Part shown: positions 24,957 through 32,507 of the stretch, in pieces | How the letters are laid out: each line of letters begins with the position of its first letter | How positions within the stretch are numbered: position 1 is the stretch's first letter | NCBI GenBank assembly: GCA_036557285.1 | Contig: DATBHW010000045.1 | Location: 1 to 64,000 of the forward strand | DNA length: 64,000 nucleotides | Origin: Ktedonobacterales bacterium | GTDB lineage: Bacteria; Chloroflexota; Ktedonobacteria; Ktedonobacterales; DATBGS01 | Direction: 5' to 3' | Made by a program: the position numbers and the translations under genes | Notes under the pieces: model-generated | Told to the model about the DNA's origin: nothing | Database searches by the model: none | The model's input: only the letters and a program-made list of their open reading frames with translations

Positions 24957-27509
24957 TCACCTCCTTACCTCTCCGCTTGCCAACTGGCTCTGGATCAGGT
25001 GGGTATAGTAGCCATTACGGCTGAGCAATTCCTCATGAGTTCCACGCTCGACAATAGTGCCTTGATCCATGACCAGGATAAGATCGGCATTGCGAATAGT
25101 ACTCAAGCGGTGCGCAATGATGATTTGCGTGCAGCGTAACGCGTGTAAGTTGCGTTCGACGGCCTGTTCGGTTACGACATCCAGTGCGCTGGTAGCCTCA
25201 TCCAGCAACAGTATAACCGGATTCGTTGCCAGCGCCCGTGCGAGTCCCAGCCGCTGGCGTTGGCCTCCAGAAAGGGCGCTTCCACCCTCCGCAACAGCGG
25301 TTTCGTACTCCATCGGCATCTGAAGGATGTCCGTGTGGATGGCAGCGGCTGAGGCAGCCTGGACGATTTGCTCCATCGGCATTCCAGGGTGATTGAGGGC
25401 AATGTTTTCTCGGATAGATCCGCTGAAAAGCGTCGTGCCCTGCGTTACGACTCCAAATTGTGCACGAACTGCCTGGTAATCCAGCGTCCGCAGTGAGAGA
25501 CCATTGTAGTAAATCTCTCCAGTCGTCGGCAGATACAGGCCCAGCAGCAGCATGCCCAGTGTACTTTTGCCTGACCCGGTGCGCCCGACAATGGCTACCT
25601 TCTGTTGGGGATGAATTACCAGGTGAATATCATGCAGCACGACTGGGGATTGCGGCGCATATTGAAACTGCACATGCTCCAGGCGAATATGCCCAGTGAG
25701 TCGTGGTGGTTGGCTGACCGCCTGTATCGGTTGCTCTGGCTCTGCTTCCAGCACATCAGCCACTCGTTCCAGGTGGGAGCGCACCAGTTGAAGCTGTTGC
25801 CCATTTGACACCAGCGAGCCGAGAGGCGTCAGGAAGGACGTAACCAGGGCCACCAGGGCCAGCATGGTTCCTGCATCGAGCGCGCCATTAAGGACTTGCG
25901 CGGTCCCGATGACGAGCAAGAGCAAAGGGGCAAACGCACGCAGGTTCGTCACCAGCGTATCCACCAGAGACGAGAAGTAGTTCCGACGTACCGAGGCATT
26001 CATTTGCTCGAAGAAAAGATTGGTCCAGCGCTCCAGTGCTCGCTGTTCGGCTCCTGCTGCCTTGAGAGTCGTGACCCCCACCAGGGCTTCGGCGGCATAG
26101 CCCTGAAATTTCCCCTGAGTGAGTAGCTCCTGCTTGGCAAGCGGTTGGATCATACGCGTGGAAACGATAAGCATGACCACTTGCAGGAGGCCAATAGCCA
26201 GGGTCAACCACGCAAAGATAGCTGACTGGCTGAAGAGGATAATGAGATAGGTGATGACAAAACTGCCATCGAGGAACGTTGAGATCAACTGATTGCTGAT
26301 GGTGTCACGAATGATGCTATTGCTGCTTAAACGGGCGAGAATATCGCCGCTTGAACGCTGATGGAAGAAGCGGAGCGGCAGCGAGAGTAACTGCTCAAAG
26401 AAGTTGAGCATCATTCGGGTATCCACGCGGGTTTGCAAATAGAGCAGGAGTGAGGCCCGCAGCAGCATGACGACCGATTGGGCTGCAATGAGAATGAACA
26501 AGCCGATAGCTAGCACCAGCAAGACATCCTTGAGCTTGAAAGGAAGAATCTGATCGATCACAATAGCCGTCAGGAGGGGCACAGCCAGCCCAAAAAGCTG
26601 GAGCAAGAGCGAGGCGCCAAGGATTTGCGCCAGAGACACTGGAGCAATTTTCAGGTAGTTCAACACATAGCCACGCAGATCGATCTTTCGTCCCCTGGTA
26701 GTCTGGTCAAAACGTACACCTGGCTCCAGCATGATCACAATACCAGTGAAGCCGTTGAAAAACTCTTCGCTGCTCAGACGGCGGCGTCCCAGTCCAGGAT
26801 CAACGACTTCTACCTGGTGAGAAGACGCCCGCTCGACGATCATAAAGTGGTTGAACTCCCAGTGAATAATGGCTGGCAAGGTGATCAGCCGGAGGTCGTT
26901 TTCCTGGAGCGAGACGGCTCGGACACGGAGGCCATAGGTGCGCGCAGCTTTGACAATATCCAGGGCAGAGAGACCATCGCGCCCGACCTGGCAATGTTCG
27001 CGCACTTCGGAAACGCTGGTTCTTCGCCCGTAATAGCTCAGGATCATGGCGAGGCAGGCGGCGCCACATTCCACCACGCTCATCTGAAGCAAGACGGGTA
27101 CCCGTCGTGGTCGCAGCTTCGCCAAAAGTTTTCGCCACCGGGAAAGCCTTGCCTGCTGCGGTGGTGCGATGCGAGCTGTTTCAGACGCTGCCGTCTGAGC
27201 AGGAGCAGGCTCTTGGGTTCCAGCCAGAGCAGCCGACTTTGTTGGCAGGGGAAGCTGCGCTCGGTCTCGTTCAAGCTCTTCCTGAATCAACGCGCTGAGC
27301 GCGCGCGTTTGCCTGGCTTGCGCCTGCTCGCGGTGTTCAATGACTTGCGCCAGGGCTGGTGAGACCCCCTGTGGCTGCCCTGGAGTAATGAGACCGCTGA
27401 GCAACGCTGACCGGCGCTGGTAGTACAGCCGCCGCTCTTCGGGCGAAAGCAGAACCGTCGTCTCGTCATCTTCAGTTCCCGGTGGGGGGAGATAGTCACG
27501 GCGGTCCAT
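24957..27509 (-). CDS. peptidase-containing ABC exporter (NHLM / LanT type)
   Basis: An 850-residue lanthipeptide exporter that cleaves the leader and pumps the peptide across the membrane. After a polar ~135-residue extension comes the C39 peptidase: Cys148 (SVVECGAACLAMI), His221 (HWEFNHFMIVE) and Asp237 (VVDPGLGRR). An ABC transmembrane domain (~290-570) follows. The ATPase has Walker A GRTGSGKST, signature LSGGQRQRLGLARAL, Walker B VILLLDEATSALD and H-loop IIIAHRLSTIR. It starts 4 nt after the adaptor gene and is expressed from the promoter element at 28169-28224. Its partners are the precursor and LanM at 32-35.8 kb. Confidence 0.95.
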   Translation of the reverse strand: MDRRDYLPPPGTEDDETTVLLSPEERRLYYQRRSALLSGLITPGQPQGVSPALAQVIEHREQAQARQTRALSALIQEELERDRAQLPLPTKSAALAGTQEPAPAQTAASETARIAPPQQARLSRWRKLLAKLRPRRVPVLLQMSVVECGAACLAMILSYYGRRTSVSEVREHCQVGRDGLSALDIVKAARTYGLRVRAVSLQENDLRLITLPAIIHWEFNHFMIVERASSHQVEVVDPGLGRRRLSSEEFFNGFTGIVIMLEPGVRFDQTTRGRKIDLRGYVLNYLKIAPVSLAQILGASLLLQLFGLAVPLLTAIVIDQILPFKLKDVLLVLAIGLFILIAAQSVVMLLRASLLLYLQTRVDTRMMLNFFEQLLSLPLRFFHQRSSGDILARLSSNSIIRDTISNQLISTFLDGSFVITYLIILFSQSAIFAWLTLAIGLLQVVMLIVSTRMIQPLAKQELLTQGKFQGYAAEALVGVTTLKAAGAEQRALERWTNLFFEQMNASVRRNYFSSLVDTLVTNLRAFAPLLLLVIGTAQVLNGALDAGTMLALVALVTSFLTPLGSLVSNGQQLQLVRSHLERVADVLEAEPEQPIQAVSQPPRLTGHIRLEHVQFQYAPQSPVVLHDIHLVIHPQQKVAIVGRTGSGKSTLGMLLLGLYLPTTGEIYYNGLSLRTLDYQAVRAQFGVVTQGTTLFSGSIRENIALNHPGMPMEQIVQAASAAAIHTDILQMPMEYETAVAEGGSALSGGQRQRLGLARALATNPVILLLDEATSALDVVTEQAVERNLHALRCTQIIIAHRLSTIRNADLILVMDQGTIVERGTHEELLSRNGYYTHLIQSQLASGEVRR

Positions 27510-27513
27510 TCGC

Positions 27514-28092
27514 TTACCCTCCCAAGACCCCTTGCAGCAACTCTGGCAACAGCGAGAGTACCGAGCGCGACCCTACCTGGACCTGGGCGCTGATCCTCCT
27601 ACCGACAGACATATCAGGGGGGAGTGGTGTTGCCAGTGTGGCTGTCACAATGACCGAGGGCTGGCTGATGGTAAAGGCCAGATCACCAGTGAGTCCGTAG
27701 CGCGTCCGAGCATTAGCCGGGGTGATGACGCCCACTTCAATTGCGCGAATAACTGCCTGGAATTGCTCACCAGTTGCCGCAAGCTGAAGGTTGACTGCTT
27801 GCCCAACCTGCACTTCCGGGGAGAGGGGGAAAGGGACAAAGAGTAGCGCCAGCACTTCGCCGGTGTGCTGAGGCGTGATCTGCTCATTTTGGATAAACAG
27901 TCCTGCCGCCCCGGCGTATCTTGGTACCTGTGCTTGCCAGGCAAGCACAATGGAAGTGAGCAGAAGCCCCAGGAGTATCCACAGGCAAAGGAGGAAGGGT
28001 GGGGCAACCGAGCGTGGTAAGATGGTTTTCTCCTGCCGCTGTGCATAGTGATCGAGCGCCTGCTGGCGAAAAATGTGCTGTCGCTGGACCAT
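27514..28092 (-). CDS. HlyD-like secretion adaptor of the peptide exporter
   Basis: A 192-residue protein starting MVQRQHIFRQQALDHYAQRQ, with one membrane helix (SVAPPFLLCLWILLGLLLTS) and an extracytoplasmic domain containing LFVPFPLSPEVQVGQAVNLQ, a barrel-sandwich-like region. The N-terminal R..AL.H... preceding the helix is typical of secretion proteins in NHLM bacteriocin systems. It is shorter than most HlyD proteins and lacks the coiled-coil hairpin, as expected for a single-membrane exporter. GGTGGAGC precedes the ATG at 28092. Co-transcribed with the exporter. Confidence 0.8.
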   Translation of the reverse strand: MVQRQHIFRQQALDHYAQRQEKTILPRSVAPPFLLCLWILLGLLLTSIVLAWQAQVPRYAGAAGLFIQNEQITPQHTGEVLALLFVPFPLSPEVQVGQAVNLQLAATGEQFQAVIRAIEVGVITPANARTRYGLTGDLAFTISQPSVIVTATLATPLPPDMSVGRRISAQVQVGSRSVLSLLPELLQGVLGG

Positions 28093-28168
28093 GCTACATG
28101 CTCCACCGTTCCAATGTTCACCTCGCAAGATCCTGCGGGCGGTTCTGAGCGCGTGTTTGACACTGCTC

Positions 28169-28224
28169 AGCGTAGCAGAAACGGCAGGGCAAAAACAGGT
28201 ACAACTGGTACTGGAACTGATACA
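28169..28224 (-). promoter_or_regulatory. lanthipeptide regulon element A (exporter operon)
   Basis: The 30-bp element 28195-28224 on the reverse strand starts TGTATCAGTTCCAGTACCAG and ends TTGTACCTGT. A -10-like TACGCT (28169-28174) lies exactly 20 bp downstream. It heads toward the adaptor-exporter operon. It shares sequence and spacing with elements B and C. No TTGACA -35 is visible, which suggests an activator site overlapping -35. Confidence 0.75.
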
Positions 28225-28287
28225 ATTCACCCGGCCAGACGGGCAGAGCAATAGAACAAACGCCGGAGAGAAAGCAAGAGCGTGGAG

Positions 28288-31200
28288 TCATTCTACGCTT
28301 GCCCGATCAGTGGGCAAGGGAAGCTCTTCAAGCGCCTGCTGGATGACTCCTGCGTAGAGTTGCTCACCAAGGCGATGGAGGATGATCAGTGCCGCCTCGA
28401 AGTGTTCGCGCGCTGGCCCAGTCTCCCCTCGCAGGTGAGAAACCCGCCCTGCTACAAAGAGCGTTTTGGCTTCGGCGTAGGGCCAGGGCATCTCTCGACA
28501 AAGTTTCAATGCTGCTTCTAGTGCCTCCTCAGCCTCTTGCCAACGCGCTTGTTTTGCTGCGAGCCGCGCCTGTACTAGCAACACCTCCAAAAGCACTGGC
28601 CGTAGCTGCTCGCCAGTTGCTCCAATGCGCGCCTGCTCTACCAGGCGCTGGGCCTGGGTTTTCTCTCCAAGTTCTAACTGCGCCCAGGCCACCAGCGGAA
28701 GCAGGGAGAACGGGTTCCGCTGTTCTTGTGTGGCCTCCTCCAGAAGAGGCTCCAGGCGATCACACGCTTGTTTTGGAGCGCCCAGGAGAAGCTCTTGTTC
28801 TGCCAGCATACTCTGCGCCATACGGAGCGCCAACAGGTCTTCGCTGCGTTTGGCAAGTTCAGTAGCTTCCTCCAGATACGCTCTGCCAGCCTCCTGGCCT
28901 TGAGCCAGAAGTTGCGCGCCAAAATTGAGCAGGGCATAGGCCGCTCCCCAGGGCATCCCTGCCTGGCGCAACAAGGTGATCGCTTTCTCATAATCCTGCT
29001 GGGCCTGGCGCCAGTCTCCCAGCACGGAGGCATTAAACCCACGACTTGCCAGGACATGCGCCAGAAGCACTGGCGCGTCCATCTGCTCAGCCAGAAGAGT
29101 TGCTCGCTCAGCATACTGTTTCCCAGCAATCGGTTCACCCCGCTCATCGGCAATCAGACTGAGGTTAGAGAAGACGTGACAGAGACACCGCAGATCACCA
29201 GCTTGCTCAGCCAGCGGAATGGCGGCTTCAAGCGCCTGCACTGCTTCTTTCAGACGACCGAGCAGCATAAGCACTCTGCCCAGATACCACCGTGCCACGC
29301 CCAATTGTCGGGCATCCTGGGCCTGCTGAGCCAGATCAACGGCCTGCCGCGCTGCGGATAACGCCTCGGTATTTCGGCTGCTGTTCATCAAGAGATAGGT
29401 CAGGGTGAGATACAACGCGCATCGCCGGTAGGTCGAGAACGTATAAAGGCTGGGGGAAGCAAGCCAGTGTTGCAGAAAAGGAATACCCTTTTCTGCGGCG
29501 CCGAGTGCCGCGTAGACGTGTCCTATCTGCTCCACTACCTTTGCTTGCTCTTCAAGATCGTTGGTCTGCTGATAAAACGCAAGTGTCTCTTCGAGGATGG
29601 GAAGCGCGCCTCTATATTGCCCGCGCACAAAGAGGACACCGCTCAGCTTAAAACGTGCCCGCGCCGCCTCGCCAGGGCGCTCCAGTTGGATCAGGCGCTC
29701 TAGCCACGCCCGGTAGTACCGCTCGGCCTGCTCATGGGCATAGACGGTTCGGGCGTGGTCTCCGGCGAGTTCGAGATAAGCAATTGCTTTCTCTGACAGC
29801 CCGGCCTGACTATAGTGATACGCAAGTACCGCAACTGGCGGATGCATCTCTTGTTCCAGGATTTCAGCAATTTGCTGGTGCAGGATAGCCCGCCGCACCG
29901 CGCTCATACCCTCTGCCAGCACTTCGCGAATGAGATCGTGGGCAAACGCATAGCTATGTTCGCCTTGTTCCACTAACAGCCGCGCCTGGCAAGCCTGTTC
30001 CAGAGCCAGAAGCACCGCCCGTTTGCCCCATCCCAGTTGGGTAGCCAGCGCCAGCAGAATTGATCGGCGCGCATTGTTCCCCACCACAGCTACGGCTCCC
30101 AGCAGGTACTGCGCCTCCTCTGAGAGGGCGCCGACCCGCTGCCGGATGGTTTCAGTAACCTGCCAGGGAATGGCCTCCCCGGCTGCGCCACCCCATGTTC
30201 CGGTGCGCAACCCCTGGGCGCAACTGACCAGAAAATAAGGCACACCACCAGCGCGCCGAAGAACCGTCTCCACCAGCGGCGCCTCCTGGTCTATGGTGGA
30301 GCCAGCCAGCAGCAGGCCCAGCAATTTTTCGGCATCTGGAGACGCGAGCGGGCCAAGTTCCAGGCGCTGGGCGCCAACCTCACGGGCCAAATCTGCCATT
30401 GCCAGGCTGAGGGGATCGGTTGAGAGGACTTCGTTATGGCGGTAGGCGCCGATAATGCGCAATGGTCGCCTGGCATTGGACCGAAAGAGGCTTGTCAGCA
30501 AATCGAGTGTATCAACGCTGGCCCACTGAAGATCGTCCAGAACCAACAGCGTGCCGGATGCTCCCGCGATGTTGTCCAGAAAGCGCCGCACGGCAGCAAA
30601 GAGCAATCTGCGCTCCTGGGCAGGTGGAACGTTCCAGGGAGGCAATGAGAGGCCAGCTACCTCTGCCAGTTCTGGGAGCAGCCGAAGCAACCAGCCGCAC
30701 TGCTGCAACGCTTCGCGTTGCCCTGCCAGGGACTGGTGGGCCAGGTAGCGTTCCAACGCGCCAAGCAGCGGAGCATACAGTTCCTGATCGCTGTGCCGAT
30801 GACAGCGGCCATCCAGGACGCGCCAGCCATGCCGCTGCCCCTGCTGGGCAGCTTCCTGTAAGAGACGCGTTTTGCCGATACCTGGTTCACCCAGCACCAG
30901 GAGCAGGAGTGGCTCCTCATCAGCGAGGTAGCGCGCCAGAAACCTCTGCTCTTCCGTCCGCCCAACCAGCGGCAAAAGAGCGACGTTGGCAGTGGAAACA
31001 TTCGCTTGAGGCTGCCAGCGAGTGACTGAAGAGGTTCGTTGGGCTGCACCTTCGAGCGTCGCGCGCTCGCTGGAATCCAGCCCCAGAGCTTCAGCCAATG
31101 TAGCCACCGTAAAAGCGAGTGGCTGTCGCTCTCCTCGTTCTAATTTGCTCAAGTAGGTGGTGCTGTAGCCAGCGCGCTCGGCCAACATTTCTTGCGTGAA

Positions 31201-31296
31201 ATGAGCGGCTCGCCGGTAGCGTTTCAGCAAGACTCCGAATGAGGAAAGAACGTCGGCAGTTGTATCGGTTTCAGTATCAGTTGTACCTGTCAACCT
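28288..31296 (-). CDS. XRE-AAA-TPR transcriptional regulator (AfsR/MalT-like)
   Basis: About 1,000 residues. An N-terminal XRE helix-turn-helix (FGVLLKRYRRAAHFTQEMLA, RAGYSTTYLSKLERGERQPL) is followed by an AAA/STAND ATPase with Walker A VLGEPGIGKTRLL and Walker B LLVLDDLQWASVDTLDLL, then many TPR-like repeats to the C-terminus. The TTG at 31296 with AAGAGG upstream is preferred; a GTG at 31392 would add 32 residues. Element B overlaps its first codons. The gene sits between the three regulon elements, so it is the likely pathway-specific regulator of the cluster (inferred). Confidence 0.85.
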   Translation of the reverse strand, partial: RLTGTTDTETDTTADVLSSFGVLLKRYRRAAHFTQEMLAERAGYSTTYLSKLERGERQPLAFTVATLAEALGLDSSERATLEGAAQRTSSVTRWQPQANVSTANVALLPLVGRTEEQRFLARYLADEEPLLLLVLGEPGIGKTRLLQEAAQQGQRHGWRVLDGRCHRHSDQELYAPLLGALERYLAHQSLAGQREALQQCGWLLRLLPELAEVAGLSLPPWNVPPAQERRLLFAAVRRFLDNIAGASGTLLVLDDLQWASVDTLDLLTSLFRSNARRPLRIIGAYRHNEVLSTDPLSLAMADLAREVGAQRLELGPLASPDAEKLLGLLLAGSTIDQEAPLVETVLRRAGGVPYFLVSCAQGLRTGTWGGAAGEAIPWQVTETIRQRVGALSEEAQYLLGAVAVVGNNARRSILLALATQLGWGKRAVLLALEQACQARLLVEQGEHSYAFAHDLIREVLAEGMSAVRRAILHQQIAEILEQEMHPPVAVLAYHYSQAGLSEKAIAYLELAGDHARTVYAHEQAERYYRAWLERLIQLERPGEAARARFKLSGVLFVRGQYRGALPILEETLAFYQQTNDLEEQAKVVEQIGHVYAALGAAEKGIPFLQHWLASPSLYTFSTYRRCALYLTLTYLLMNSSRNTEALSAARQAVDLAQQAQDARQLGVARWYLGRVLMLLGRLKEAVQALEAAIPLAEQAGDLRCLCHVFSNLSLIADERGEPIAGKQYAERATLLAEQMDAPVLLAHVLASRGFNASVLGDWRQAQQDYEKAITLLRQAGMPWGAAYALLNFGAQLLAQGQEAGRAYLEEATELAKRSEDLLALRMAQSMLAEQELLLGAPKQACDRLEPLLEEATQEQRNPFSLLPLVAWAQLELGEKTQAQRLVEQARIGATGEQLRPVLLEVLLVQARLAAKQARWQEAEEALEAALKLCREMPWPYAEAKTLFVAGRVSHLRGETGPAREHFEAALIILHRLGEQLYAGVIQQALEELPLPTDRASVE

Positions 31297-31317
31297 TATA
31301 CCTCTTGGGAGTATGTT
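31261..31317 (+). promoter_or_regulatory. lanthipeptide regulon element B (DUF3237 gene)
   Basis: The 30-bp element 31261-31290 starts TGTATCGGTTTCAGTATCAG and ends TTGTACCTGT. The -10-like TATGTT (31312-31317) is 21 bp downstream, directing transcription to the DUF3237 gene at 31438. The element also overlaps the 5' end of the divergent regulator gene, so bound protein could affect the regulator's own expression. Confidence 0.75.
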
Positions 31318-31437
31318 CACCCCAGCCAAGGGCAAGAATCTACCTCGCACATCAGTTGCTGCTAGTATAGCTGAAAACGGAAGCAGACGCACGATCCAGG
31401 TTCACATTGCCATTCCCAGAAATGAGAGGTCAGAAAG

Positions 31438-31872
31438 ATGAGGCTTGAGCATCTCTGTGATATGGAACTTGGGTATCAAGGTGGCTTCACCCTGATTCAA
31501 CCCTACGCCAGCGAGGAAGGGACCGGCTTTGGAACCGGGGAAGGGATTGCCTCTGGAGACCAGCTTGCTGGACGGATTCGCTGGGTGAACCATCCCCAGC
31601 GCCGCAGCGATGGCGTCATGTTGCCTAATGCGCATGGGGTGATTACCACAGGGGACGGAGCGCCGATCCTCTTCACCTTGCAAGGGCGCACGATGGGTAC
31701 CCAAACCACCCTGAGTTGGCAGGGCCAGCACCTGCTCACCGCGCTCTTCGAGGCCGAGGACGAACGCTACCGCTGGCTAAACACGACCCTGTGTATTGCC
31801 GAGGGGCGGCAAAACCCCGAGACAATGCGCTTTCAATTGCATATCTACACCTGCCTGAGTGACCAACGCTGA
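31438..31872 (+). CDS. DUF3237 family protein
   Basis: A 144-residue protein of the DUF3237 (UPF0311) family, a small beta-barrel: GYQGGFTLIQPYASEEGTGF, SGDQLAGRIRWVNHPQRRSD and HGVITTGDGAPILFTLQGRT match the family pattern. The biochemical role of the family is not known to me. It lies inside the lanthipeptide cluster, under its own copy of the regulon element, so it may act in peptide modification, immunity or sensing. No signal peptide. Confidence 0.85.
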   Translation: MRLEHLCDMELGYQGGFTLIQPYASEEGTGFGTGEGIASGDQLAGRIRWVNHPQRRSDGVMLPNAHGVITTGDGAPILFTLQGRTMGTQTTLSWQGQHLLTALFEAEDERYRWLNTTLCIAEGRQNPETMRFQLHIYTCLSDQR

Positions 31873-31886
31873 ACGAGACCGAAACC

Positions 31887-31944
31887 AGTATCAGTTTTCA
31901 GTGTCAGTTGTATCTGTTCCTGGAGCATCTTGCGCCCCTAGAAT
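31887..31944 (+). promoter_or_regulatory. lanthipeptide regulon element C (precursor and lanM)
   Basis: The 31-bp element 31887-31917 starts AGTATCAGTTTTCAGTGTCA and ends GTTGTATCTGT; relative to A and B it has one extra spacer base. The -10-like TAGAAT (31939-31944) is 21 bp downstream. It stands ~130 bp before the precursor peptide gene. Confidence 0.75.
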
Positions 31945-32048
31945 AGTGGCTGTCAACGGCAGAAAGCCTCGGTTGTTGGGAAGTAGTCGGCGAAGCTAAT
32001 TATAGGCAGATTCCTAGTGGTAGAAGCAAAAGAAAGGTTAAAAAACAC

Positions 32049-32384
32049 ATGGCTCAAGAGCATCAGCAACAAGACCCAATCGTCGCCAAAGCAATGCGAG
32101 ACACAACATTCCGGCAGCGATTGCTCAGCGATCCCAAGGCTGCATTACAGGCCGAGTTCGGCGCCACCGTTCCCCCAGGGGTCAACATCCATATTCATCA
32201 GGAGACTCCAACGGACATCCATATCGTCATCCCTGGAGAAGCACAAGTGGGTATGAGCGATCTATCTGATGCCGAACTCGAACAGGCTGTTGGTGGCCGC
32301 CCCCGCGATGGGGTTGGCGGAGGCTGCTGCACCTGTGGGGCGAGCACGCATCAGACGCTCTCTACACTACAGAGTTGCAGATAA
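32049..32384 (+). CDS. class II lanthipeptide precursor with NHLP leader
   Basis: A 111-residue precursor. The leader is of the nitrile-hydratase-like (NHLP) type: DPKAALQAEFGATVPPGVNI, then VNIHIHQETPTDIHIVIPGE and LSDAELEQAVGG. The C39 peptidase should cut after a GG. Two are possible: AVGG|RPRD and a second at DGVGG|GCCTCG. The core carries four Cys (CCTC....SC) and seven Ser/Thr after the first Cys, enough for up to four (methyl)lanthionine rings. It is the only precursor I find in the cluster, and the modifying enzyme follows 123 nt later. Confidence 0.9.
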   Translation: MAQEHQQQDPIVAKAMRDTTFRQRLLSDPKAALQAEFGATVPPGVNIHIHQETPTDIHIVIPGEAQVGMSDLSDAELEQAVGGRPRDGVGGGCCTCGASTHQTLSTLQSCR

Positions 32385-32427
32385 GCCAGGGCCAGGCTAG
32401 CAAAACGATTAGTTCAAGCTTCCTCTT

Positions 32428-32458
32428 CTTGCCTCGTCGGATTTTCTGGCGAGGCAAG
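32428..32458 (+). terminator. attenuator-like hairpin between precursor and lanM
   Basis: A 9-bp stem (CTTGCCTCG / CGAGGCAAG) around a 13-nt T-rich loop, followed by CTCCCTTT. The U tract is poor, so it probably only reduces read-through. That would give more precursor than enzyme, as in many lanthipeptide operons. Confidence 0.55.
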
Positions 32459-32507
32459 CTCCCTTTGCATCTTGAGTGGAGCAGTCATTTCGGCGCAACA
32501 AGGGGGA

